Origin: JANSYA01 sp965243385
GTDB lineage: Bacteria; Spirochaetota; Leptospiria; Leptospirales; Leptonemataceae
Assembly (NCBI GenBank): GCA_965243385.1
Contig: CBDEUV010000002.1
Location: 5,704,001-5,768,000 of the forward strand
Length of the DNA: 64,000 nucleotides
Direction: 5' to 3'
The notes beneath the pieces were generated by a model. It had not been told where the DNA came from. It worked only from the letters and a program-made list of their open reading frames with translations, and searched no databases. Shown here in pieces: positions 34,428-43,150 of this stretch (positions are counted from its first letter, which is position 1; each line of letters starts with the position of its first letter). Position numbers and translations under genes: made by a program.

Positions 34428-34543
34428 TGTCTTGATTATCGGCACAAATGCCGCTGCAGCGAACGCTCGCACGGCCCGCCGGCGCCCGAAACCGCGTTCA
34501 AAAAAGACTGGCAAGCGGGCCCGCCGCCGGCGATACGGGAACC

Positions 34544-34648
34544 ATGCCTACATCCAAACAGAAAGACGTAAAAAACAAGCATCGCAAAGCGATTGAGCGA
34601 GAAAAACGTAAGAAGCGCGAATCCCTGGCGAAGAAAAAATCCGGCTGA
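34544..34648 (+). CDS. Very small basic protein (34 residues)
   Basis: ATG 34544 is preceded by ACGGGAACC, a usable ribosome site, and encodes MPTSKQKDVKNKHRKAIERE and then KRKKRESLAKKKSG, nearly half Lys/Arg and highly charged. It ends 43 bases before the Shine-Dalgarno-supported start of the next gene. The composition (no hydrophobic core) fits a nucleic-acid- or ribosome-binding peptide. Expression is not proven; I rank it real because start signal, codon use and position all agree. Confidence 0.5.
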   Translation: MPTSKQKDVKNKHRKAIEREKRKKRESLAKKKSG

Positions 34649-34691
34649 TCTTCTGGCTTCGCTGGACCTGCATTTGAATCTGCGGAGTTTT

Positions 34692-37025
34692 TTGAAAGCT
34701 GGCTCGCCGGGCGGATTGGTGATCGTCATCCTGTTGGCCGGCGGCTTCGCGGTTTACGGCGGCCCGGCCCAGCAGCCTGCCGGGGAGCCCAACCACAGTC
34801 TCGCGCACGGGCCGGCCGAGCGTCTGGCGCTCGCGGGCACCGCCTTTCCGGGCGCCGCCGACTCGCCCCGCATCGAAGAGCTTCCGGTCCTCCCGGAACT
34901 CAGCGAGCATCCTGAGATTCGCCTGCGCGAGGCCTTTCGCGCCGAAATCGCCGGCGACAATAAACGCGCGCTGGCGGCTTATGAAGCCTTCTTCGCGGAA
35001 GGCGAAGACAGCGCCCACGCGCGCGCCGCCTACGGACGCCTGCTGGCCGTCAATCGCCGTAGTGACGACGCATTGCGCGAACTGGACCGCGCGATCGAAC
35101 TCGCGCCTGAGGCGAACGAGTACGCGATCTTAAAAGGCGAAGTTCTGCGCCGGGCCGGCCGCGACGAAGCCGCGCTTGAATTTTTGAACGACGCCCGTTT
35201 TCAATACGAAGACGATCCCGGCATCGAATTCCTGTTGGGTGAATTGCAATACGACGCGCGCAATTATCCGGCCGCGATGCAACATCACAAGCGCACGCTC
35301 GTGCATCTGAAGCTGGCCGCCGGCCGCGCCGCAACCTATCGCAGTATCAGCCTCTGGCGGCTGGCGGATTTGAGCCTGCGTGATAATCGTCTGGAGGCCG
35401 CGGGCGAGTACCTGGTTCGCTATCTACGCCACAATCCACGGCGGCACTATCCGCGTTTTATCCTGGCCGATCGGGTCTATTATCGAATGGGCCGCTATGA
35501 AGACGCCCGCCGTGAGCTCGAATCGTTGTTGCGCAACGATCTGGCGGAACTGGCCAGCCAGAGCGTCGACGTGGCGCGGGCTTACGGGTTGTTATGCCGC
35601 GTATATTTTTTGTTTCGCGACGTGCGATTCCTGGCGGCGCTCAATCAAAACGCCGCCTTTAACGAAAAGCAACAGCCGGGCATCGTCGAACGCGCTCTGG
35701 CCCTCGCGCATCGCGGGGCGGAGCGCGAAGCCCTGCAACTGCTACTGCCCATCGTAAAGCGCCAGGAAGATACTGTTTTTATCCCGTGGGTGGCGATTCT
35801 GCGCATCGTGCGGGATTCCGGACGGCCCGGATTGTACGCCGACCAGTTGACGCATGTTGCGGCCATCGCCGTATCCTTCGGCCGCCACCGCATGGCCCTG
35901 GACTGGCTGAAGCAGGCCCGCGAAATCAAAGCGCAACACCCCGACGCGTCGGTAAGCGAAACCCGGATCAACCAGGTCTTCGCTTCGCACTACGAAGCGA
36001 TGGGCCAGAACTATCGCGCCTCGCTCTTTCTCCAGCGCGCGCTGCGCGCGGCCACCCCCGCGGTTGAGAGCCGGGATGGAGAGGAAAGGGCGGACTCGAA
36101 GGCGGGCGACGACGACCCAGCGCCAGGCGAATCGGTGGTGAAAAAATCGGAGCTGAAAAAATCGGCGGCCCCGGCCGGAGCGACGACGGAATTTGAAGAG
36201 GATCCCGCGGACGTGATCGCGCGGCTCAAGTTGACCCGGGCGTCGATTCTTTCGAAATCCGGGGTCGCGCGCTATGATCAGGCGCTTGCCATCGCTCGCT
36301 CGGCCGGCGAAACCGCTCTATCGTACGCGACCCGCGGCGAGATCGAATACAGCCGCGGAGATCTGGCGGCGGCCGAGACGGCGTACGATCGCGCGATTGA
36401 ACTGGTTCCTCAGGAGGCGGCGGAGCGCCAGCAGGACCCGCGCGTACGCGAAGTACTGGGCATCGGCCGCCGGAGTCGATCGCGCTATCTATTTATGCGC
36501 GCGGTCGTCCGCTATGAACGCGAGAATAGCGCCGGCGCCATCACCGATCTGGAGCAGTCGCTCGAATTGAACTCGAAGTTCGCGCCAGGCGCCAATTTCC
36601 TCGCGTATTTGTACGCCCGCGAAAACCGCCGGCTGCTTACGGCTCTGCGCCTGGTCGACGAGGCGATCGAAAGCGATCCGATCAACGGCCATTACGTCGA
36701 CACGCTGGCCTGGATCCATTATCGTCGCGGCGACTTCGTCCGCGCGCGTTACCATTCAGCTTTCGCCGTGCGCGTGCTGGAATTCGAAGCCAGCGCATCG
36801 GAAGCGTTGGCGTTCCAGGGCGTCGAACCGGAAATGCTGTCTCATCTCGGGGACATACTCAGCGCTCTTTCGCGTCCGGACCAGGCCCGGAGTCAGTACC
36901 GCCGCGCGCGAACGCTCTTACGGCAGCGCAGCGAAACGCAGGCCCCCGGCCGTCGCTTCGGTGTGCACGAACGCCGCTTGCTGGAAGCGCTCGAACAAAA
37001 ATTAGAAAACACAAAAGGAAACTAA
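34692..37025 (+). CDS. Exported TPR-repeat protein
   Basis: About 777 residues with a signal peptide (KAGSPGGLVIVILLAGGFAV) and tetratricopeptide repeats through most of its length, for example GDNKRALAAYEAFFAEGED, RSDDALRELDRAIELAPEAN, GDLAAAETAYDRAIELVP and SAGAITDLEQSLELNSKFAP. A Glu/Asp/Lys linker without repeats occurs at about 455-500. The TTG start (34692) is preferred because GGAG sits four bases before it and no in-frame ATG starts the leader; a longer TTG (34593) would overlap the small basic gene. A TPR protein directly before a LolB-like gene recalls the PA4667-lolB arrangement in pseudomonads. Confidence 0.78.
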   Translation: MKAGSPGGLVIVILLAGGFAVYGGPAQQPAGEPNHSLAHGPAERLALAGTAFPGAADSPRIEELPVLPELSEHPEIRLREAFRAEIAGDNKRALAAYEAFFAEGEDSAHARAAYGRLLAVNRRSDDALRELDRAIELAPEANEYAILKGEVLRRAGRDEAALEFLNDARFQYEDDPGIEFLLGELQYDARNYPAAMQHHKRTLVHLKLAAGRAATYRSISLWRLADLSLRDNRLEAAGEYLVRYLRHNPRRHYPRFILADRVYYRMGRYEDARRELESLLRNDLAELASQSVDVARAYGLLCRVYFLFRDVRFLAALNQNAAFNEKQQPGIVERALALAHRGAEREALQLLLPIVKRQEDTVFIPWVAILRIVRDSGRPGLYADQLTHVAAIAVSFGRHRMALDWLKQAREIKAQHPDASVSETRINQVFASHYEAMGQNYRASLFLQRALRAATPAVESRDGEERADSKAGDDDPAPGESVVKKSELKKSAAPAGATTEFEEDPADVIARLKLTRASILSKSGVARYDQALAIARSAGETALSYATRGEIEYSRGDLAAAETAYDRAIELVPQEAAERQQDPRVREVLGIGRRSRSRYLFMRAVVRYERENSAGAITDLEQSLELNSKFAPGANFLAYLYARENRRLLTALRLVDEAIESDPINGHYVDTLAWIHYRRGDFVRARYHSAFAVRVLEFEASASEALAFQGVEPEMLSHLGDILSALSRPDQARSQYRRARTLLRQRSETQAPGRRFGVHERRLLEALEQKLENTKGN

Positions 37026-37123
37026 TCAGCGAAAACCGGGCCGCAGCGACCGCCGGCCGGAGAACATTTTATCCACGAATGCAGTCCAATAGTCATCTCC
37101 GTTTTGAAGTGAAATAAACCCTA

Positions 37124-37912
37124 ATGATTCAATCCGAAAATCCATCCAATAAAGACCAGGCGTTGCGCGCGACGGCGCGCGCCTTTGCGCTGGTCGTCGC
37201 GGCGGCGATCTTCGTCGCCTGTGAAACGACCGGCGACACCCGGCCCACGCCGGATTTGACCGATGACGCGAGCGTGGAACTGGCGGAAGTTCGCAAACTG
37301 TACGCAGCACCGGATTGCTATCTGGCCACGTTTTCGATCAAAGGCCGCGCCGCCGGCCAGCAGGAGCAGGAGGCCCGCGGCGTGATTCGCGCCGACAACC
37401 TGAACCAGCGCCTGCTGTTGATATTTAAAGATCCCTTTCTGGGAATTACGTTATCGCGGGTCGTGATCAAAAACGGCGTGGTGCTTTTGAGTAATCCGCG
37501 CACCGATCTGCAGCGCATCCCGCTACGCCAGTTTCAAATGCAGGGCCTGGGGAACAACGGCATCCAGCTTCCATTCGAAGTATTTCAGGATTTGCTGTTC
37601 GCACGCCTGCCGGACGAATTATTCAGCGAGCAGGCGACCCGCACGCTCGAATCGACCCGCCTGAACGTCGATCTGGATCGATCTCCGGAACGCTTCCAGT
37701 ATCAGTTCGTGGAACGCCGGCTTCGGGAAATTCGTTACGAACGCGCGCCGGTCGATGTGCAGGTCAAACTGGAAGGCACGTACGGTAAGACCGTCTTTCC
37801 CGCGCGCATCAATCTACAGGCTTTGTCGCCTGGTAACGATCGCATGCAGATTCGTTTCCTGAGCATCAACCCCGGCGCGGTCTGTCGGGACGCCCAGTTC
37901 TCCGATCGTTGA
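37124..37912 (+). CDS. LolB-like outer-membrane lipoprotein
   Basis: A 262-residue lipoprotein: hydrophobic leader and lipobox FVACETT, then a beta-rich domain resembling LolB/LppX/DUF4292 (an eleven-strand half barrel that carries lipids or lipoprotein acyl chains). Supporting segments are CYLATFSIKGRAAGQQEQ, RLLLIFKDPFLGITLSRVVI, YDVQVKLEGTYGKTVFPARINL-type strands at the end. LolB accepts lipoproteins from LolA and inserts them into the outer membrane. The assignment is by fold pattern and by the neighbouring TPR gene, not by clear motifs. It converges with the ligase gene ten bases away. Confidence 0.55.
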   Translation: MIQSENPSNKDQALRATARAFALVVAAAIFVACETTGDTRPTPDLTDDASVELAEVRKLYAAPDCYLATFSIKGRAAGQQEQEARGVIRADNLNQRLLLIFKDPFLGITLSRVVIKNGVVLLSNPRTDLQRIPLRQFQMQGLGNNGIQLPFEVFQDLLFARLPDELFSEQATRTLESTRLNVDLDRSPERFQYQFVERRLREIRYERAPVDVQVKLEGTYGKTVFPARINLQALSPGNDRMQIRFLSINPGAVCRDAQFSDR

Positions 37913-37922
37913 GCGGAGCGTC

Positions 37923-39548
37923 TCATCTTTCGCGCGGCGCTGTGCCGAGTCCGAGCAGGGCCCAGTACAGAGTCGCCACCTCGTCGTCCTGAAAATAACA
38001 CTGCGCGATCCCGGCCGCGAAGAATCCAAGCGTTCCGAGTAAGAGCCAGTCGTCGCGCACGGTCGCCAGGCGCGTCGGCAGCCCGGCCCTGCGAAGCTCG
38101 CCGGGATCATCGGACTCGAATAGACGGCGCACGGTGAAAAACGCAAGAATCAGAAAGAGCAGAGCCGCCGGAAGCCCGCCGGTCGCGGCCAGATGTAAAA
38201 GATCATTGTGGGCGTGGCCGCGCGGCGTGTTGCGAAAGAAATACAGCGTCTCTGGATTTTCGTGTACGAAGTCTTCGCGCCACGCGAGTCCGGCGCGTTC
38301 AAAATTGCCCGGACCCGCGCCCAGCACCGGATTCTGCAGCGCGAGTTCCCCCGCCACGGTCCACAGTATCGGTCGCGCGAAGTCGGTATGGCGCTGCACG
38401 CGGGCCAGCAGTCGATTGCTTTGCAGGCGGCCGGCATCCGAGGCGAAGTACAGGACGCTACCAGCGCCCGCGATTACCAGCACGAATCCCGCCGCAAGCA
38501 TTCGACGGCCATTCCCCTGTCGCGCAAGAAGCTTCCTGATGGAAAAACTCGACGCGGAAACTGTGGCCGACTGGTTGTCGGACGCCTGGTTTTGCAAGAG
38601 AACGAGCTGCCGCAACCACAGATAGCCGCCGAAAGCCGCGGTTACCGCCGCGCCCGCCAGGATCGAACGGGTGCCGTTGACCAACAAAAGCAATACGCCG
38701 ATCCCGACCGCCGCCGCCCAGAGCGCTCGCCGCGGCATCGGAGTTGCGGCCGGCAGAAATGCGCGTCCGGCCGCCCAGGGGAGCATCAGCATCAAGAGGC
38801 CGGCGAAAGTCAGTCGGGTATTCATAAAGCCGATGGGCCGATAGAGCGTCCAGTCGCCCAGCCGGGTGTACGGATGTTGCGGGCGATTTTTCGCGCTCGC
38901 GATTAACTCCGCGGCTTCGGCCCCCGGCATCAGTTGAGCGATGTGATGCGGGACCAGCCGGGCCAGGCGAAATTCCGAGAACATGGCGACGAAGCCGCCC
39001 AATATCAGCAGCGCGAAGGCCGCCGTCAATCCGCCGAATAGAATGCGCCGGTGTGCGCTGCTCTGGCGGGCGTGAACGCATACCAGCAGGCCGAAAAGCA
39101 AAAGCGGTACGTCGCCCCATTCACCGCGAGCGCCCCGTCGAATGGCGTCCGCGAAGGCGCTCATTCCGCCTGCGGGCGCGGTTCCCGGCGAGGACCGCGC
39201 GTCCGGGACCAGAATACCCGTCGCGCCCAGGGCGTCGATCGCGCCGTGCACGAGTCCGCTCAAGAGCAACCAGGCGAAGAGCGCCCCGCCGATCAGCCAG
39301 ACCGCCGGCAGGCTTCGCAAAGATGGCAGCCCGCGATTCACAACGGATGTCTGCCGGGCCCGCCATCGCCCGGCGAACAGGGCGGCCGCATACGAAACGA
39401 AGGCAAGGGCGATGAGAATCTGCGTGCCGCTGATCGACAGCGTCATGGCAGGGAAGGCCAGCGCCGCTGAGTGCACGGACAGAAGGAGCAGCCGATCCGC
39501 AATACCGGACCCGGACGGCGGCTGGCGATTAGAAGCCGAGGTCGTCAT
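37923..39548 (-). CDS. O-antigen ligase/polymerase (Wzy/WaaL-like)
   Basis: About 541 residues with ten or more TMs and a large periplasmic loop, as in the Wzy_C/WaaL family. The family hallmark, FRNTPRGHAHNDLLHLAATG, carries the conserved His residues just before a late TM (about 465). It should join O-antigen to lipid A-core, or polymerise it, on the periplasmic face. The ATG at 39548 overlaps the stop of the upstream lipoprotein by 20 bases, so it is translated with the TonB operon; earlier ATGs (39557, 39596) are possible. Co-transcription with a TonB motor is unusual. Confidence 0.8.
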   Translation of the reverse strand: MTTSASNRQPPSGSGIADRLLLLSVHSAALAFPAMTLSISGTQILIALAFVSYAAALFAGRWRARQTSVVNRGLPSLRSLPAVWLIGGALFAWLLLSGLVHGAIDALGATGILVPDARSSPGTAPAGGMSAFADAIRRGARGEWGDVPLLLFGLLVCVHARQSSAHRRILFGGLTAAFALLILGGFVAMFSEFRLARLVPHHIAQLMPGAEAAELIASAKNRPQHPYTRLGDWTLYRPIGFMNTRLTFAGLLMLMLPWAAGRAFLPAATPMPRRALWAAAVGIGVLLLLVNGTRSILAGAAVTAAFGGYLWLRQLVLLQNQASDNQSATVSASSFSIRKLLARQGNGRRMLAAGFVLVIAGAGSVLYFASDAGRLQSNRLLARVQRHTDFARPILWTVAGELALQNPVLGAGPGNFERAGLAWREDFVHENPETLYFFRNTPRGHAHNDLLHLAATGGLPAALLFLILAFFTVRRLFESDDPGELRRAGLPTRLATVRDDWLLLGTLGFFAAGIAQCYFQDDEVATLYWALLGLGTAPRER

Positions 39549-40350
39549 CCGGTACATCGCCGGAGCTGTCCGGTTGTTCAATCGGACGCTCCGCAATAAA
39601 ACGAATGTCCCGGCTGAGCTTGGTGCGCAACTCCGCGAGGAGCGCGTTCCGGTTCTTTTCGAGAGTTTCGGCGAGCACCGCTTCGTAGCCGGCGTGCAAT
39701 TCGCTCAGGGTCAGCGAACGGTCGTATGGTTCCGCGCTCTCCGAAGTCTCGAGCTGCGCCTGGTAGATTAAACCGGAATCGGCGCTGTAGAGATTCAGCA
39801 CGAGCACGCTTTTCACCACCGCCGGCCGTGACACGATCTTCGACACGGAGTGATCCAGCAGCGCCGTCACGAAATAACGCGCTCCCAGAGCGCGGCTCGT
39901 TCGCAGCATCAGCTCCTCTTCTTCGGCGTTCGTGATGATGGGCAGGCGCGCAGTGTTCAGGAAGAATTTCTTGCCCAGCGGGAAACGGCCTTCCTGGTAC
40001 AGCGCGTGATCGAGAACGCGATTGCGTTCCACCGGCTGCATCTGGAGTTCGGTTTCCATTAGATCCTGAACGCCGCGATACAGCTCGCGATAATCGTCGT
40101 TGTCGTTGCGGGCGATCCAGTTCAGACCGTTGCTGTTGGCGTAGGCTACTTTACGCACGATCATGCTGAAGAGCGCGGCTGTGGCGTCTTTCTGAATGCC
40201 CGGTTTCCCGCTGCCGACGACCTTACCGGTATAGAGCTCCGGCGTGCAGCCGGCGAGACAGAAAGCGAGCGCCGCCGCGCAGGCGAAGCCTTTCGCCCGC
40301 GGTTTATGATCGGGTTTGCCCTGAGTCATATCGATTTGCTCCATATTCAT
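39529..40350 (-). CDS. Lipoprotein in TonB operon
   Basis: About 273 residues from ATG 40350: basic linker, hydrophobic segment and lipobox FCLAGCTPEL. The mature domain is mixed alpha/beta with a conserved-looking early KPGIQKDATAALFSMIVRKVAY and a beta strand ARYFVTALLDHSVSKIV, followed by VVKSVLVLNLYSADSGLIYQAQL, a layout like LPP20/CsgG-type or TolB-N-type lipoproteins that measure envelope assembly. No named family is secure. It is translated between tonB and the ligase, with a 20-base overlap to the ligase start, so its job is presumably tied to the outer membrane. Confidence 0.66.
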   Translation of the reverse strand: MNMEQIDMTQGKPDHKPRAKGFACAAALAFCLAGCTPELYTGKVVGSGKPGIQKDATAALFSMIVRKVAYANSNGLNWIARNDNDDYRELYRGVQDLMETELQMQPVERNRVLDHALYQEGRFPLGKKFFLNTARLPIITNAEEEELMLRTSRALGARYFVTALLDHSVSKIVSRPAVVKSVLVLNLYSADSGLIYQAQLETSESAEPYDRSLTLSELHAGYEAVLAETLEKNRNALLAELRTKLSRDIRFIAERPIEQPDSSGDVPDDDLGF

Positions 40351-40377
40351 CCGTGAATCGCCGCCCGTGCGCACGCC

Positions 40378-41016
40378 TCAGTTGATCGTGAAAGATATCG
40401 TCGTATCCCATACGATATCTTTCGCTTCGCCGTTCACCACGTACGGCCGGCCTTCGACCCGGGTCTTATTCAACAGCACGTTGCGTATCGAACGGATGAA
40501 CTCCGTACGAAACGGCTCGTGCCCGCCGCCCTGGCTGCGAATATTGCGCACGCGTACGTCGCGCACCCGGCCATTTTTATCGATGTAAACCCGCACCGCC
40601 GCTGTAACCCGTCCCAGATTCGCGCGCCGCGCCGGGTCCGGATAGTCTTCGTCACCGGTACGCGCGTCCAGGAAGATGCTGTAGCGCTGGTTGATGTCGA
40701 GGGTTGGATCGACCGCGTTCGCCCAGTTGATCTTTTCTTCTTCGAGTAGCTTGTCGACTTCTACTATTTCATCGGAAAGATCTTTGGATTCGGGAGTGAC
40801 CACGTCTTCGACTTCGTTGTATTCGACGAAAGTCATCTCCGTACTGACGCTCAAATCCACATTCTCCGGTTCGCCCGTAGGCCAGAGCCACATGCCCAGC
40901 TGAAATATAATCAGCATGATCAACTGCAGCAAGAAACCGACCGGCAACCACTCGCGCAGTCCCCAGCGTTCGGTCCGCTCCAGCCAGTGGCTGTAGCTCA
41001 GAAGGGCGGCGCTCAT
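40378..41016 (-). CDS. tonB: TonB-family energy transducer
   Basis: A 212-residue protein that couples the ExbBD proton motor to outer-membrane receptors. One N-terminal TM (GFLLQLIMLIIFQLGMWLW) is followed by an acidic linker, unusually short and without the Pro-rich spacer of E. coli TonB, then a C-terminal domain RVTAAVRVYIDKNGRVRDVRVRN, typical of the TonB_C fold. It starts within an ATGA overlap with the upstream exbD. The absence of a long Pro-rich arm suggests a narrower periplasm crossing or partner proteins. Receptor genes are not in this window. Confidence 0.85.
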   Translation of the reverse strand: MSAALLSYSHWLERTERWGLREWLPVGFLLQLIMLIIFQLGMWLWPTGEPENVDLSVSTEMTFVEYNEVEDVVTPESKDLSDEIVEVDKLLEEEKINWANAVDPTLDINQRYSIFLDARTGDEDYPDPARRANLGRVTAAVRVYIDKNGRVRDVRVRNIRSQGGGHEPFRTEFIRSIRNVLLNKTRVEGRPYVVNGEAKDIVWDTTISFTIN

Positions 41017-41495
41017 ATGCCACCTCCCGAGCCGTCGCCGCCGGCCGGGTCCGCGGATCGCGCGTCTTCGGGAATTCCGGCGCCTTCCGGGCGCGTTGTG
41101 ATTACGAGGTTGCGAACCCCGGCTTCTTTCAGGGATTCGATGATCGCGTTCATATTGCGATACGGTAGATCCCGTTCAATATTCAAATAAACCCGCACCG
41201 CCGCCGGCGCGAAGGCCGCACGCTCCTGGACCTGACGGGCCAGCTCCGGAAGCGGGACGGCCTTATTGAAAAAGTACGCCCGGTTCGAATCGGCCATCTC
41301 GCGATCGAGATAGATGATCAGGGGGTAGGGCGAATTCATGCCCCGTCCCGCCAGCTCGGGAATCTCTACGTTTCTCGGCTTCTGATCGGTGACCATGGTC
41401 GTGGCCATATAAAAGATCAAAAGCAGAAAAGCGATATCGCCCATTGCCGCGATGGGAATCGGCGGGGCTTTGCGTTTTTTCTTTAACTGTCGCAT
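41013..41495 (-). CDS. exbD: ExbD/TolR-family protein (second copy)
   Basis: A 160-residue component of the TonB-linked motor: a basic cytoplasmic start, one TM containing MGDIAFLLLIFYMATTMV with the key Asp that carries protons, and a periplasmic ExbD domain ending in RNLVITTRPEGAG. Overlaps the tonB start by four bases and follows the first exbD by 13 bases. Having two ExbD copies in a row is known from Bacteroidetes and some spirochaetes, where they form mixed dimers in the pore. Confidence 0.9.
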   Translation of the reverse strand: MRQLKKKRKAPPIPIAAMGDIAFLLLIFYMATTMVTDQKPRNVEIPELAGRGMNSPYPLIIYLDREMADSNRAYFFNKAVPLPELARQVQERAAFAPAAVRVYLNIERDLPYRNMNAIIESLKEAGVRNLVITTRPEGAGIPEDARSADPAGGDGSGGGI

Positions 41496-41508
41496 AATCC
41501 GCCTCCTC

Positions 41509-41937
41509 TCATCGTTTTGCGCCCGCGCTTTTGGGATCCATACCGATCGAAACGCGGACGATTTGTAAATCCTGTAACAGTTTTACGATTTCCGGAATAG
41601 CCCTGGACGGGGCCTCGGCGTGCGCCCTGACAACCACGACCAGTTCGGAATTCGCCTTGAATTGTTCTGCGACCAGCTCTCCGAGTTCGGGCAATTCGTA
41701 CGGAGTGCCTTCGTGCGAAAATGCTCCGTCCGGGGCGATGCCGATCTTGAAGACGTTTTCTTTTAAGATCTGCATGGGCGGGGCGTCTTTGACCGGCAGG
41801 GGCATTTGCACCCCGCGCAGTTCTAAGAGCGCGCTCGCTGCCAGAAAGAATACGATCAACAGAAACGCGATATCGGAAGTGCTGGCGAGCGGAATGTCTT
41901 CGACTTCCCGGCTCTTCCGTTTTACTCGAAACGCCAT
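41509..41937 (-). CDS. exbD: ExbD/TolR-family protein (first copy)
   Basis: A 142-residue ExbD: basic MAFRVKRKSREVED, TM with STSDIAFLLIVFFLAASALL including the proton-bearing Asp, and a periplasmic domain to VSIGMDPKSAGAKR. The Asp context (SDIAFL) matches the second copy (GDIAFL), so both are probably active. It lies 16 bases after exbB and 13 before the second exbD. Confidence 0.9.
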   Translation of the reverse strand: MAFRVKRKSREVEDIPLASTSDIAFLLIVFFLAASALLELRGVQMPLPVKDAPPMQILKENVFKIGIAPDGAFSHEGTPYELPELGELVAEQFKANSELVVVVRAHAEAPSRAIPEIVKLLQDLQIVRVSIGMDPKSAGAKR

Positions 41938-41953
41938 AGCGTTCGCACCGCCG

Positions 41954-42844
41954 TTACTGCAGCTCGCCGGATACGGCGGATGCGGATCGTTCTACTTCCA
42001 TCGTAAAATTATCGATGTAGTAGATGAACAGGTTGTGCACGAGATAGGTCGGAATCGCGACCAGCAGTCCCGCGGCGGTCGTAATCAGCGCCTCTTCAAC
42101 ACCGCCGGCCAGATCCTGGGCGGTCGGGGCGGCTTTGTTTACGAACTGCAAGAAGCTCGCGCGCATACCCACGACCGTTCCAAAGAATCCAAGCAGCGGA
42201 GCCAGGTTGCCCAGGTTCGCGAGCAGGTTCAGGCCGCGTTCCAGTTTACCGGTCTCGACGATCGCCGCGCCTTCGATTTCTTTTTCCAGTCGCTCGACGC
42301 CTTTCTCGCGTTTGCGAATGCCGGCCATCAGAATGCGCGAAATTAAAAGCTCATCGTCTTTGATTTCTTTTTCAAGCGCGTCCAGCCCGCCTTCGGAAAT
42401 GGCGGTCGTAATGCGTTCGTAGTATCCGCGGGTTTCGATCTGCTGATTGCGGAAATAGAAAAAGCGTTCCAGAGCGAAGGCCACGATGATCGTGGAGATG
42501 ATCGCCAGGCCGACCATGGTCAGGCCGCCTTTATAGATGACCGCGAAAACGGATTCTTCGCTGCTGTCTTCGGGCTCCGCGGCGTCCGCCCCGGCATCGG
42601 TTTCGTCGGCTGCATCGCCCTCGGCGGCTTCGGCCCCCTCCGGGCTTTCTGTCGACTCTTCGGTCGCCTCTGTCGTTTCCGATTGTTCCTGGGCGGCCGG
42701 CTGCGGCCCCTGGGCCCAGAGCCCGGTCGGATTTTGAAAGGCGCCGGCCGCCAGAACGATCGCTGTCGTCAGCAGGATCGCCGCGCGCCGCGGACGGCGG
42801 AAATAAGCTGCAGCGGATGCAATCAGATCAATGGTAGTATGCAC
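41954..42844 (-). CDS. exbB: ExbB/TolQ/MotA-family proton channel
   Basis: A 296-residue inner-membrane channel protein, first gene of the TonB operon. It has an N-terminal leader (about 17-45, ending GLWAQGPQ), an acidic Glu/Ala/Asp-rich periplasmic stretch (about 50-98), then three TMs: VFAVIYKGGLTMVGLAIIS, ANLGNLAPLLGFFGTVVGMR and VEEALITTAAGLLVAIPTYLVHNLF, the last two with the Thr and Pro/Gly positions typical of ExbB. The GTG start (42844) has GGAG eight bases upstream. The leader plus acidic extension is the version of ExbB found outside the enterics. Confidence 0.9.
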   Translation of the reverse strand: MHTTIDLIASAAAYFRRPRRAAILLTTAIVLAAGAFQNPTGLWAQGPQPAAQEQSETTEATEESTESPEGAEAAEGDAADETDAGADAAEPEDSSEESVFAVIYKGGLTMVGLAIISTIIVAFALERFFYFRNQQIETRGYYERITTAISEGGLDALEKEIKDDELLISRILMAGIRKREKGVERLEKEIEGAAIVETGKLERGLNLLANLGNLAPLLGFFGTVVGMRASFLQFVNKAAPTAQDLAGGVEEALITTAAGLLVAIPTYLVHNLFIYYIDNFTMEVERSASAVSGELQ

Positions 42845-43150
42845 TCGTTTTCTCCAGGTGATTGGGGTAATAACTGTGACCTGGTCATGGACAGCGATTC
42901 GATATGGACTCTGTTTCGTAGCCAGATGTGTTGGATTGGAAGAAGGTTTGTATATTTTTAAACGATCGCGTGAATTTTTCGACTTTCGGTCGCCTTAAAA
43001 CGGCTTTCCGCAAGACAAATTCACCGCGCGCCGGCCGTACTGTTTTTGACGGCGTTCCTACCAGAGCGCGAGTTCAGGGCTTTGTGTAAAGAAAATAAAG
43101 GGTGGCTCATCGGCCACCACGCCCTTACTGTAGCTTTACCGGAGCATTAT
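42845..43150. other. Divergent exbB/thiS intergenic region with hairpin
   Basis: This 306-bp gap separates the leftward TonB operon from the rightward thi genes. An AT-rich patch at about 42945-42965 could hold -10 elements for either direction. Close to thiS, GGTGGC (43101-43106) and GCCACC (43113-43118) form a perfect hairpin, further flanked by AAG/CTT, 22 bases before the ribosome site. No thiamine-riboswitch core (CTGAGA and ACCTGATCTGGAT-like parts) is present, so regulation of thiS by TPP RNA is not supported. Confidence 0.5.

Noticed and set aside
42845..43150. TPP riboswitch before thiS
   Set aside because: The conserved CTGAGA and ACCTGATCTGGAT-like parts are not found in the leader.
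43046..43150. Longer ThiS start at ATG 43046
   Set aside because: It adds 35 residues unlike the family and lacks a ribosome site, while GTG 43151 has GGAG six bases upstream and gives the usual length.
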